From Coprinus comatus (Eukaryota; Basidiomycota; Agaricomycetes; Agaricales; Agaricaceae), in assembly GCA_034638255.1 (NCBI GenBank), contig JAWPGT010000019.1, positions 62,001-126,000 of the forward strand: 64,000 nt of DNA. The letters are read 5' to 3'. This document shows positions 1 through 10,724 of this stretch, one piece after another. A program made the position numbers and the translations under genes. The number at the start of each line of letters is the position of its first letter. The first letter of the stretch is position 1. A model generated the notes under the pieces. The model worked only from the letters and a program-made list of their open reading frames with translations. It had not been told where the DNA came from and did not search any database.

Positions 1-991
1 AATCTTCAACAATCAGCAGCAAGTCAAAGTGGTACAGGAGGTCATGGTGGTTCTTTATCATCTGCAAATAAAAGTCATGGTGGTGTTGGTGGTGGTAATA
101 AAAGTTCTAGTGGTAGAGGTGGTGGTAGTAGAAAAGATGGTGTTGGTGGTGGTGGTATTGGTGGTGGTACTAGCGGAGGTGGTGGTGGTGGAACTAGAGG
201 AACAAAGAGATCTAGAGAGGAAGATGACGCCGGGAGGAAACCTGAGATGAAGTTGAATGTTCCGGAAGCGCTTAAGATTGTTTTGGTGGATGATTGGGAA
301 GCTATTACGAAGAACAATCAGGTGGGCGTTTTCTTCCACGTTTTTCTTCTTGTATGAGATACTGAACAGACCAAAATCGTCGTGTAGATTGTCTCATTAC
401 CGCGTAAACCAACAGTTCAGGAATTACTAGAACAATGGCAAGAATATATGTTGAAAATGGATCCTAAACCAGCTCATCTACGTGAACCGAAACTTGTCTT
501 ACCAACTATAGTTTCTGGTCTTACATGTTATTTTGATCGTTCGTTGGGAGCAAATTTGTTGTATAGGTTTGAAAGACCTCAATATGCGAGTGTTAGGAAA
601 CAGTATATTACGGGTTCACATGTTATTGTTGGACAGGAGAAGGAGATGAGTCAAATTTATGGAGCTGAACATTTTTTGAGAATGATCGGTATGTTTATGT
701 TCTTTCTCTTTCCCTCGCATACGTAACTAAACCGGTTTTTTGAAAACAGTTTCGCTTCCTCAAATGATTGCAAGTTCTACATTGGATACGGAGAGTGTTC
801 ATTTGATAAAGGATTACGTGAATGAATTATTGTTGTACGTTCTGTCTCCTTTTTTTGCATACTCTTCACAGTTGTGATTGACGCCATATATCATTTTTTT
901 TACAAGGTGGATGGCAGATGAACGTGAGAGACTGTTCATGGCTGAATACCCTTCTGCCAGCTTGCCATATCAGAATGTGTCAAGATCGTAG
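1..991 (+). CDS. EAF3: EAF3/MRG15-type chromatin protein, 3' part (MRG domain)
   Basis: This is the C-terminal part of an MRG-family protein, a subunit of NuA4 acetyltransferase and Rpd3S deacetylase complexes that binds methylated H3K36. The 5' end, with the chromodomain, lies outside the window. Four exons are visible: 1-321, 388-688, 750-834 and 907-991. The first encodes a Gly/Ser-rich linker (many GGG runs), then the MRG domain starts at KLNVPEALKIVLVDDWE. It continues through LPRKPTVQELLEQW, a QYITGSHVIVGQEKEMSQIYGAEHFLR-like core and LPQMIASSTLD, and ends NELLLWMADERERLF. The third intron uses donor gtacgt and acceptor acaag, which restores the conserved LLLWM reading. The GGT-rich linker is a trinucleotide-like low-complexity tract, about 100-200, in one exon. 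Family identity is secure; the name EAF3 is by family. Confidence 0.9.
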
Positions 992-2300
992 ACGGGGGGT
1001 TTTCTCCGTTCGTTTGCTTTTTGTTCTGTTATTTTGTATTCTATTTTTTGTTATGGCTATTTTGTGAATTTTACTTGCCTTTCTTCTCCTAGGAATTTAC
1101 GATAATTTGTGCCAGTGGAGGAAGAACCAAGAACTAAAGAGAGATGCTTAACCAACGCCCAACGTTCAAACTTTGACAGTTGTTTATGACAAGACCTGGG
1201 CAAAACCACTGGGCTTTAAAGTTACGGCAGAGCATCCGCCCAGATGTTTATGAAACACCTAAAACCTCGGCAATGATTAATCATCGCAGCAAGGACTAGC
1301 GAAGGAGTTCTCCTTTAACTGACAGATTCCAACAAGGGTGGCCCTACCTTCTGAAGAAATCATTCTTTTGAACATGAATGGGTGACACGCTGGCATTCCA
1401 TGATATTTGGTTGCCCAATGCGTTGCCCCAAATTGACATACAATATATCAACCGTCTGAACAGTCAACTACATATACGACAACCTTAGCCCTCCCCATCT
1501 TATTAATACTCTACGGACAAAATCTGACGAAATCATGAAATTTCTGATGCTAATTGTCCATCTTCCAACGTCAATGCATTGCCACAAACCCGAAAGTGTT
1601 GGCTAAACTGTTCAGAGGTCGCCATCAAGCAATATTCATTCTGTTCGTTAGTGAGTTACCATTTTTAAGAAAGGGTTTCTTACTCCAGATTCCTGACATA
1701 TGTCACCGCTAGGTTACAATGTACCCAAAATACCTGCTTCTAAGTACGTTATGTCTAGTTCTTGTCCCTTCTCCCAAGGAATTCCCATCTGCCGAGAAGG
1801 AGCTATTATATATGATGTACATGAGTGTGCCATTAACTTGCTGTGACAGGCACTTAAAAGAGGTTTAACTAAACTCACTTCCGACATCTTCCTTCTCCAC
1901 TCTTCAATCACAGAGATCTGTAAATTGTCCACCTCACGAAGGATATGCATGATCCTTCAATCGAGATTGTTAATCATCTAGAGTCTGTTCGACTGTAGGT
2001 GGACTTCCATCGATTCTGTGAAATTCCCAGCCTGCGACCGCTGAAACACGTTTCGAACCACAGTATACGAATTTCAATCATAGGTGAGATATTGTTGCTT
2101 GTTCCGCTTTGGCTGGGATTTAGAATTTAACCTACAGTCGTGTGTGCGTAATGAATCTCCTAGAACTCGTGACATAGCGGCCTAAAACCATACCTAATTA
2201 CCGCAGATTCGGTAGTCATTCTAGACGCCCTTCAGTTGTAAGCTCTTCCCCCTCTCATCCCAGTATTCACTAAACAAACCCTCTCCTACAACATCTTCAG
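992..2300. other. intergenic, no supported gene
   Basis: About 1.3 kb between EAF3 and the first DUF6533-like gene. The only ORFs are short, on both strands, with no recognisable motif. The upstream exon(s) of the DUF6533-like gene that begins to be recognisable at 2301 should lie in the last few hundred bases, but I could not place them. Confidence 0.5.
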
Positions 2301-3676
2301 GTTCCCTTGCGAAACTCGACTGGTACGAAGTATATTGACCTACTTTCTTTCTTCCCATGCCTTACTTACACCATCAACGTTGCAGATTTATCAACAAGGG
2401 CAACCGTGGTCATTACTCAAAACCATATATATATTGTGCCGCTATATACCAATATTTCTATTTCCAGTCCTCATATGGATCATCGTAGTAGATCATCCTA
2501 TAGAGGAATGTGGTGCAGCTATGATTTTGATACAACATTTCATCTATATTGCTCTAGTAAGTCTTTTCTGGTGTTCACCTTGTACATTCACTTAATCTTC
2601 TACTGATATCGATCTGACATGTTTCTCGACTTTAGCATTTTCCACCCCACTGTAAGTTTCCAATAGACCAGCTCAGCAGTCCTAATACCGTATTCAATTT
2701 ATACATAAATAGGTATCCTTGCGATGCGTGCATGGGCATATACAGGACGTGGTACTACAACGTCGCGGCTATTAATCAGCTGCTTGACAGCATATTTGTG
2801 CGTCTTGTTTTGGGTTTATGGTACTCACAGATCTCTCAATGAAAATCCCCTCTACTGGGGAAATGCGGGATGTTGGCGGGATCGTAGGGAGAAATGGTTT
2901 TGTGTGAGTCTTAAATATATATATTCGACTTACCCCCTACTTTTATTGAAGTTGAAGGTAGATTGTCGTAGTGAGTAATCTGATTATTACTCTCTATAAC
3001 AATTGTCGTTTAACGTCCGGTAAGGTCGCTGGTTTATGCATGGATGTCATTTCTACGGGTCTTGTGATCATGGTAGGTAATTTTCCTTTATACGTCATGC
3101 CGATTTGTTAAAGGCCCGAATAGCACGCAATTCGGCGGATGGGAATTAGTGGTGTACTTCCAAAAGTCTTCCTACGACAAGGTACCAACGATTTTTAAAC
3201 GGTTTAATAACAAGTCATAAAACTAATTCATACTGTAACATGTTAATAAACCGCGATGGAGCAGGACTTTCATTATTCTTCATCATGCTTCTCGTGAATG
3301 TCTTGATGTTGATATCCCTGCTAGAGTGCGTAGCTCAATCAAACCCTGTTTACTACGCATTCTGATTCCTCGGGTAGTGAATTTGGAAGTTGGGAGGTTC
3401 CCTGTTTCTGGGCATCTGTGGTCATACCCAACATTTTGGTATGTATGACATATCCTAATCATTTGCATGCCTGGTGGCTTAAACGTCGTTTGCGTCTTTC
3501 AGGCATGCCGTTTGTAAGTAGCGATTATTATCAGGAAAATAATGACGCCGAAATTGTTGACATTCCATTTTTAGCATATTGGAACTGCGCGAAATTAATG
3601 AACTCAGGACTTCCCAAACTGTGGTAATGGATGATTTCGATCGTCAGGTTGCCGAATATCTTGAACAACATGCATA
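2301..3676 (+). CDS. DUF6533-like multi-pass membrane protein, copy A1 (5' end not resolved)
   Basis: A divergent member of the basidiomycete DUF6533 family, predicted seven-helix membrane proteins of unknown function. Exons follow the family order. FPCETRL (2301) stands where the family has TFPDE. Next comes IYQQGQPWSLLKTIYILCRY (from about 2386), the usual charged-W-TLGK-LF-NRY block. Then follow a C-containing helix, MRAWAYTG (2724, equivalent to LRxYALYG), a GC loop, CMDVISTGLVIM, a GVLPKVFLRQ/G segment leading into LSLFFIMLLVN, and a short tail ILELREINELR ending with taa at 3674-3676. The tail aligns with copy A2 (ILELRQITE), so the two are tandem paralogs. The first exon with the start codon is not identified and small exons are uncertain. 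I cannot tell whether the gene is intact. Confidence 0.6.
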
Positions 3677-4149
3677 AATTGGCCTCATCAATATGTGGTG
3701 TGCGTGATACTCGTATCATGGGCACATATATGATGAGTCAGTGATAGTAGAATACTGTCAAATTTTGAATTAGAGATGCATGCGAGGACTTTATGTCCCC
3801 CGGTCTGCGTCTCACTGTACCTTCCTTGCCGCAGGAATGGGAATATTTCGGGGGTACTCATAGAACGAGTAAGTGAGGAATGTAGTAACCCGTATATGTT
3901 GCAATCGTCAATATTCAATACCATGATACTACTAGTCTCGATGTAACCATTGTATTAATTCGGCTATGATCCCCGTGCCTTAAACAAGCTTTAATACAAT
4001 TGAAAGCGCCGGGAGGTTGTGGCGGTTACCGTTAAAAAAGACCAACGCATACGCTTTCCTCCACATCCTCCACAAACAAGTGTTTCTTAATAATCACTCT
4101 ATATCACTCACCCACTATACTGGACTATCTGAGTCCTGATTAGTACCTT
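3677..4149. other. spacer between DUF6533-like copies A1 and A2
   Basis: About 470 bp with no ORF of note. It presumably contains the terminator of copy A1 and the promoter of copy A2. Confidence 0.4.
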
Positions 4150-5872
4150 ATGTCGAATGTGCCACCCGAAGACATCGCGATGCTTGTTCAGGGATTCGAT
4201 AGTACACAGTTGTGGGTCTTCATCCGTGTACTTTCAATATACGGCATGTTTGAATATTTACTAATGCAATGCCACAGGATGCGGTACTGCCTTGCTGGTG
4301 AGTTTTGTCCTATCAAGATATATATAGTCCGCTGAACCTTGTACATAGGTCTTTGTAAGTATACCCCAACCTTGAAAAATTTTGCAAACACTTAGAACTT
4401 GCCCAGATCCCATGGCTATTGCCGAATTTATTCAACTGCAAGTCAATTACAATGGCAGGCGATAGTAATATTAACCTTTACTCCAGATTTCCTGATGAAC
4501 TGAAGCTTGTACGTCTTGGTTTCTTACGCTCTTGTGAACTTGCAACATGAACATATTCAGGTCTATCAAGCGCGACCATGGACACTTCCTACAGCGATGT
4601 ACCTACTGTGTCGTTTTGGTTCGATATTCATGTGGCCGATGTATGCGTGGTCAATTGTAGCGGAGTTTACATTACAAGAATGTCAAAGAAATAGACTATA
4701 TAATGCACGACATTTGGTACTCATGTCTCTGGTAAGAATTCTCTGTAATATTACAAAATCGAACTAAGAGGGATACTATCATTCATTTCAGAATATCTTT
4801 CCTCAATGTAAGGTATCACACTCAGTATACCCGAGCAAGAAAATCTTACATAAAAGTGAGCTAGGTCTACTCATGATGCGAGCATGGGGGTACACGGGGT
4901 GCAAGAAAAAAATTCTCTGTGCTCTAGTTATCGGTTTGTTAGGATATATCGGTGTTCAATGTTGGGTTTACTTTGGTCACAACTCGGAATTGTATTTGGG
5001 GCCGTTCCTTTGGGTTGAAAGGTGGTGCTGCTATCGGGGTTACAACTTTACACAACGATATCGCGTAAGTACTTGAAGCTTCGAACTGTGGGACCTCTTT
5101 TGATGATGAATCGATGATCTTGCTAACGAACAACCTTTATGGTAGTATGTCACTGTGAGTACCCCCATCTATCTATGTACGTGGTCCTAGCGTTTAATTT
5201 ACACTCACAGGCTTGCTCCGTCGCTTTGGATATTTTTACAACTGGACTTGTAGTCACGGTATAGGCATTTGTTGGACATTGTCAATTTACTAAACGGGGT
5301 ACATTTGGTGTAGCATACGATTCGTATGACGGGTATTGACTCTACACTTCCAAGAGTTATTCTTAGACAAGGTATGCCTCCTGGGCCCTGTTAGGTTTAG
5401 TGCATACAAGCGAGCACTGATTACAATATCCTACAGGTCTATCTTTATTCTTTGTCATGTTAGTAGTGCATATCGCGACGCTGACAGCATACACTGGGTA
5501 AATTACTCATATACTGAATGGTTATTTAACGAAATTCAACATTTTTGCCACTAGGGACTTCAGAAGGTGGTTGGTGCCTTGTTATTACATATCTGTATTA
5601 CTTCCTAATATTCTGGTAAGTCTAAGTGGTAGGAGATAGTGGTTGATAATGGGAAATTAATAATCTAATGTCACTGACAGGCATGTCGAGTGTAAGTGTC
5701 GCCACCTACGAAAGACATATAAGTCACCCATGCACTATATTTTAGCATCCTCGAACTCCGTCAAATTACCGAACCCGACAGAAGAGATGACATTATACTA
5801 GCCAACTTCGAAAACCAAGTCAGAAATTATGTGTCGCAGAATCCCGAAAATACAGCGAACTCTGATACATAA
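4150..5872 (+). CDS. DUF6533-like multi-pass membrane protein, copy A2
   Basis: Tandem paralog of the gene just upstream. A plausible start is MSNVPPEDIAMLVQGF at 4150. It is followed by an MRYCLAG block after an intron, matching the family's R-Y-x-x-LA segment, and then FPDELKL (ending near 4508). VYQARPWTLPTAMYLLCRFG follows at 4561 with a membrane helix and EFTLQECQRN. MMRAWGYTG is at 4873, in the place of LRxYALYG. After it come KKKILCALVIGLLGYIGVQCW, a second hydrophobic run VALDIFTTGLVV, STLPRVILRQ/GLSLFFVMLVV, and the C-terminal ILELRQITE ending at 5870-5872. Spacing and exon order match copy A1. The canonical YDxxLTFPDE and LLNRY signatures are eroded, so this pair is an old, fast-evolving branch. 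Small exons near 4290-4500 are uncertain. No function is known for the family. Confidence 0.62.
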
Positions 5873-5950
5873 TTATATGAACCAACAGTGTCTGAAATGC
5901 ATGTAATAAGAGTACCAGCTTCAATATCTTACTAGATATAGGCGTCATAC

Positions 5951-6600
5951 CTTTGGGGTGCCGCTGCCAACCTGCGAATTGATCCTGTAGTAGAAATATA
6001 AGAACGCATAAACTTCTTCACTTCAAATATGCAGGATCAACCTACTGGTTTGGATTGCACTTCTGGCTGGAGGCACAGCACCTCCATCTGGCGATACTCC
6101 ACCCCCACCGCCGCCAGCGTAAATAGTTGTTTAGATGTATAATAATTTTATTGAAATAATTTGTTGTTTAGATGTATAGTTAAAATGACCCCACCACAAA
6201 CTAACCTGGGTACATTCGTTTTGCACTTTCCTTAGACTTTAGTGCCTCTAGCCGCGCGCAAGCATGTAGGATTCTTTCTCGACGGCCCTCCGTTTATGTG
6301 AACTTGTTAGGGCACGTAGGTCCGCTTGTGGATCATACCCATCGTCAGTTGGTGGAAGGAATTCTCCTTGGCGAAGTGCGTTCATCCATCATTTGTATTT
6401 CTCCATGTCATAGAACTTTCGTGTGGTATTGTCGTTATAAACAGAATTGGCAATGGTTCCTGCAATTATTATTATAACACACCAGTATTGAAATCCTCTA
6501 AGAAATGAGTAAACACTTTCTACTAGTTGAGAGTGTTTCGGGATTGATTTTTTGTTCCTCGACAAGCCACGCATGGAGTTCAGCACCTTTGGTGTAGAGA
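5951..6600 (-). pseudogene. broken conserved gene fragment
   Basis: Reading the minus strand from about 6600 gives protein-like blocks in changing frames. These are KGAELHAWLVEEQKINPETLS, then RKFYDMEKYK, an in-frame TGA, WMNALRQGEFLPPTDDGYDP and ADLRALTSSHKRRAVEKESYM. The next frame gives LEALKSKES, and a frame shift gives LRKVQNE. Further on are AGGGGGGVSPDGGAVPPARSA and, after a possible intron (gttgat...ctacag), INSQVGSGTPK ending at a donor near 5950. The blocks look like one conserved acidic/charged protein, but at least one stop and several shifts interrupt them. The TGA could be a CGA-to-TGA transition. I do not recognise the family by name. It is either a decaying gene or a region with several sequence errors. 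A 16-base direct repeat (gttgtttagatgtata) occurs twice at about 6126 and 6163, inside the non-coding gap. Confidence 0.45.
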
Positions 6601-7488
6601 CTTTGTACGATATTAGTCAGAAATCAGGTATTAAATATAAATAAAAAGACACTCACTCAACCCCCGTGATAACATCATATTTTTCCCAATGTGAACCCCG
6701 GTGATCAAATGCCTCCTTTTTTAGGAGTAGTTGTTTCCAAACCGGTCATGGTTGGGGTAGAGGGGGAGGGTAACGTGAGTGGGGATGACAATGTGCTTAC
6801 TTGTCGTGTTTGAAGTCTTGACAAGACATGGACCAAGGCCCGAAGTCTTTCTCTTTCCAATGGAACAGGAGATGAATACTTGACAAAAGAGCTCCCAAAA
6901 GTGAGACCACTTGATGCAATCATCCAAGAACAGAACCAACTTCTAAGAGGAAAGAAACACCTGAGTATCAGGTGTGGATGAGGACTCTGAGGACCATCGA
7001 GAATCTCATTTTGAGGGTAGACTTGTGACCTGACAGCAACCAAGTCCTTGATGGGTTGAGAGAAGGACTTCATCAATGTTTGAGGCTCTGGGCAACGATG
7101 AGACAGGGGATTTTGGTTGCAGTGAACCATGATAAACTTGCCATACTACATATATAACTTGTCCTTGCATGGTGTAAAGAGGCATGTAAGTGAGGGAAGG
7201 GATTAAGTATAAGTCAAGCTTGTGCAACTGAAACAGCAACATGTTCAAAGAGCAGTACTTAAGATCTTCAAGACCTTGCTTAAGAGTTTCGAGTTCCATT
7301 TCAGGTGCACTCACGTGCAAAAATGATGGGGACTCAGGTCACGCAATATGAACGACAGAGATAACCTTGCAGGCAAGGTAATTTAGTAGTAGTGACGTAA
7401 TACCTCCTGATTATCAATTGGACGCCACAGTTCCTCTCTTTCTCCAAGTCGACTGACAAATTCTCAAGTCCCTACAAACACATTACCA
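6601..7488. other. intergenic, no supported gene
   Basis: Overlapping minus-strand ORFs (up to 141 codons at 6705-7130) have no recognisable motif or convincing splice structure. The region ends with the promoter of the peroxiredoxin gene. Confidence 0.4.
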
Positions 7489-8247
7489 ATGACTTCCGCA
7501 ATTGCTAGTGCTGCACAAGCCGCTCATTCAGTCGCAACTTCTATTCTAGGTCATCCACAAATAAAACCTGAAGAAACCATTCCTGTTGCAAATATCCTTA
7601 AAGAAAATGCAGCCGATGAAACGGTTTCACTAGATCTTAGCGGCCGAAACCTCATTGTAAAGGTGTAATCTGCAGCTTTGTACCACAATGACTGACGTTG
7701 TAAAAGATTGGTGTTCCCGGAGCGTTTACTGGAACATGCAGTGCCCAAATTCCAGCATATATCAAAGCATATACTGATATCAAAGCCAAAGGGATCAACA
7801 ACGTCTATGTTGTTTCCGTCAACGATGTCTTCGTGATGAAGTGGGTATAAATTGAAGATATCGTTGTTACTCGTCTGATCCAATGACAAGGGCTTGGAAA
7901 GAGAATATGGCCCCTGAGGGAACAGGTATGCAATGAATCTAAGTTACTTTCGAATAGCTTCCAAATTTTCTTATCTTTTGAAAAAAGAGGTTCGATTCCT
8001 TGTAGATGATAAAGGGGCTTTCACAAACTCCATGGGCCTATTGTTTGATGCCTCGGCCCGCCTAGGCAATCCACGCTCGAAGGTAAGGGTGAAAAAGCAT
8101 GTCACTCTGCAGTGAAAATATTCATAAACCAATTTCTAGCGCTATGTTATCATTGTTGACGATGGAAAAGTGACCTCTATTGCTGTTGAAGAGGTCGCTA
8201 GTAATTTGACTGTTACCGACGTGAAGATTATCTTGGCACAGCTCTAA
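7489..8247 (+). CDS. peroxiredoxin, PRX5/PMP20/AHP1 type
   Basis: An atypical thiol peroxidase that reduces alkyl hydroperoxides and H2O2 through one peroxidatic cysteine. Five exons (7489-7662, 7707-7840, 7891-7925, 7988-8082, 8140-8247) give exactly 181 residues, the usual size for the group. The peroxidatic cysteine is in GVPGAFTGTCS at the start of exon 2, followed by YVVSVNDVFVMKAW and RFLVDDKGAFTNSMGLLFDAS. The start ATG gives a short N-terminal extension (MTSAIASAAQAAHSVATS) before HPQIKPEETIP. This could be a mitochondrial presequence or simply a longer N-terminus. The protein ends in AQL, a weak look-alike of the peroxisomal PTS1 tripeptides AKL/AHL seen in PMP20 and AHP1 relatives. 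Family assignment is firm; location is open. Confidence 0.93.
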
Positions 8248-8595
8248 GTGGATGTTTACTTAGTCGCGTCATTGTGCGATTTTCCCGTGGATGAAATAGA
8301 TGAAGTGGATGTATGTACATTGTACAGTACGGCAATTACTATGCGTGTGTGTGGCCAAGTCAGGGTCAAGCGAGAAGGATGAAACTTTGTGATTTTCGTT
8401 TTGGTGATGCCGGTGACGCCCCTGCCTAACCCCTGCCTGACAAAAACTCGGACATGTGCCATGTTACTTGCATGCTACACTTTTCGTTCTTCACAACACC
8501 CTAGCCACTGCACACCCGCATTGGTATTTCTCTTCCCTTTCTTTTTTCTGTTGGTTTTCACCACGTCGTTCTCTGAATCTTTCATACTCGAGACG
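8248..8595. other. spacer / 5' region of membrane receptor gene
   Basis: 348 bp between the peroxiredoxin stop and the next start. An upstream open frame reaches into the start of the next gene, but the signal-peptide ATG at 8596 is the best start. No other feature is seen. Confidence 0.4.
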
Positions 8596-10289
8596 ATGCA
8601 AAACTCTCTCTTGTGGGTTATTATGTTGGTCGCAGTGCCCACGTCGCAGGTATGGGCTCAAACTGTCCAAACATTTGGGTGGCAATTTGAATCAGTAAGT
8701 TGTTCTGTGTTCTACAATTTTCCACATACCCTTAGTACTTTGAGAACAGTCAATGCCCAACAATCTTATCGCCTGCGACGAGTATGTTATCAATACGATT
8801 ACGAACCCACACGATGCGAGGAACACAACGGCCAATAGCTACTTTGGCACTCCACCATATTTTATGCTAGCAATCCCCGAGGGAGGGCGACCTATAAATA
8901 CAACACTTGTTGGTACCGGTCCCACAGGTTTGAAGTGGACTCCCACTCACCCGCCTGGCAAGTCGAAAATTTGTTATATCTATATCTTAGTGCTTACAAT
9001 TTATTCAGGAACCAGGCTTATTTTGCACATGCTTGATTCACTTGGAAATTCCGGAGGAACCCCGGATCCTATTTTTCTAGTCACGCCGGGTAAATATAAT
9101 CGTATCTGAACCACGAGTGCTGCTGTTCATTATGTATAGGCTCTCAAACTGGATGCACACCACAACCTACTACCAGCTTCACTGTCAATTCAACCATACC
9201 ATTAAATAGTGCTCTTGAGACATGTCAACGCTGGAGGCTCAATATCCAGGGAGGCACACCACCTTACACGGTGATTCTGAACGCTGAAGGCTCCCCTGTC
9301 ATAACTTTCATTCCCCTCGCGTCTAAAGATGACGCTGTGCGCTATGTTAATCGCGTGGACCCCGACTGCGAATTATTTGGTGAGTATTCACTACCATGAC
9401 TGATTCAGCTACATAAGCTCATTCATGCGTTCTCATTAGCTGCTGTAAAAGATAGGTAGGCGTATCATTTATTCTATTGAGATTTATACCATAACATACT
9501 GAATCCTGTTCTAGCGCTGGAAACTGGGCCACAGGTACACCATTTGTACAAACTAGGGGTGGGTTAGAACATTGGAAGATACGTATATCACAAGGCTGAA
9601 TGAGACCCTTAGGTTCACAGGATTTCGAATGTGGCGGTCTAGGAACAGAGACTGGTTTGCAGTCACAGCTTCCTAATGATGACGTACCAACGGACGGATC
9701 GCAAAGTACGACTTCAACCCCGGATAGACCAGCCACGCCAACCGGCAACAGTTCTTCGACAGATCGTAGCGAACAGAGCTCCAAACGTCCGATAGGCGTT
9801 ATTGTTGGCATAGTCGTCGCAGCAGTTTTGATTTTGCTGCTCGGAGGTATTGCAGGCTGGTTCTACTTGCGTCGACGCAAAAGGAACTTGAAGGAGGGTC
9901 AAGACATCGTACCCCGGCAATATACAGCCAACACCACGATGGTGCAAACGCTTTCTGTTGGACCTGTCCCCCCATCAAACCTATCATTAAAGCCTGGGTG
10001 GACTCCTTCAACAGAAACGGCGGGGAGTCCAAACATATTAACCCTTCCAATATCGGCCTCCAGACCATTAACGAAGGCAGCGGAGGCGTCCCGGGACGGC
10101 ATGTCTGCCACGACGTCTACCACCGGCAATTTAACGCAGTCCGTCAACCGATCAGATTTCACCCGGCAGGAAACAATTGAAGAAGTCATTATTCAACATG
10201 AAGATGCTGGCGTGGCAAGTGGAGTTTCGAGTCCTATTAGGACGGTTGTTCGAGAGCTTCCACCCCCTTATGCACAGGGTACAATGTAA
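8596..10289 (+). CDS. single-pass membrane protein with PPPY tail, copy 1
   Basis: Seven exons (8596-8694, 8750-8957, 9009-9089, 9140-9379, 9440-9455, 9515-9558, 9613-10289) give 454 residues. The order is a signal peptide (MQNSLLWVIMLVAV...VWAQ), an ectodomain of about 240 residues, one TM helix (GVIVGIVVAAVLILLLGG), a basic stop-transfer (YLRRRKR) and a Ser/Thr/Pro-rich cytoplasmic tail. The ectodomain holds two similar halves. Each starts with a PPY block (TPPYFMLAIPEGG, GTPPYTVILNAEG) and ends with a DSxGN block (LDSLGNSGGT, KDSAGNWATGT), a pattern like tandem beta-sandwich repeats. The tail ends EEVIIQHEDAG...ELPPPYAQGTM, with a PPxY motif of the sort bound by WW-domain ubiquitin ligases. 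Intron 2 seems to use a GC donor (G|gcaagt). It is a tandem paralog of the next gene with identical intron positions. I know no function. Confidence 0.85.
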
Positions 10290-10724
10290 TCTATACAATA
10301 ATATACGAATGTAGCGCAGATTAATGTATGTACTTTTAATATCTATCTGTGCCTTATGTTGCTGGCTGTGTGTGAAAATCAGATATCCGTCACAAATTGC
10401 TATGATGAAACTTGTGATGCTTCCTGATTTCGTGACTTCGTCTGAGAAATGTGTCTTTTGGTAGTGACAGCAAATGGCAACGACATCAACGTCAAACGAT
10501 GCTCATGAGCGCCTCCTTGTATCTCTTCCTGTTACTTTCCTCTTCTCCTCCTGCAGGTCTTTTCTCATTCTCTTCGGAGGTCAGGACCTCCGTCCACTTT
10601 GGTGTGTATACTTCACCTCCTGGTACCCCATCCAACTCACGTTGCCCTCGTAGGTCTCTGGCAGGCACCGCCATCGAAGAGTTATAACTGTCCGTGGCGC
10701 TAGTCGCCCTCACCCCCCAGGACT
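10290..10724. other. spacer between the two receptor paralogs
   Basis: 435 bp. The ORF at 10451-10687 overlaps the promoter region and has no motif. It contains the presumed terminator of copy 1 and promoter of copy 2. Confidence 0.4.

Noticed and set aside
29..250. Val-rich ORF over the GGT tract
   Set aside because: It is a frame shadow of the Gly/Ser linker in EAF3.
1714..1950. 78-codon minus-strand ORF
   Set aside because: No motif and no extension by splicing.
6055..6120. Possible small pheromone precursor ending CLDV
   Set aside because: The Asp in the CaaX position is unlikely, no receptor gene is nearby, and the opposite strand reads better as part of the broken gene.
6705..7130. 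141-codon minus-strand ORF
   Set aside because: Overlaps other ORFs in the same strand, no motif and no splice context; likely chance.
9600..10289. Last exon of receptor copy 1 as a stand-alone 229-codon gene
   Set aside because: It aligns with the last exon of copy 2 and is joined by conserved splice sites to the ectodomain.
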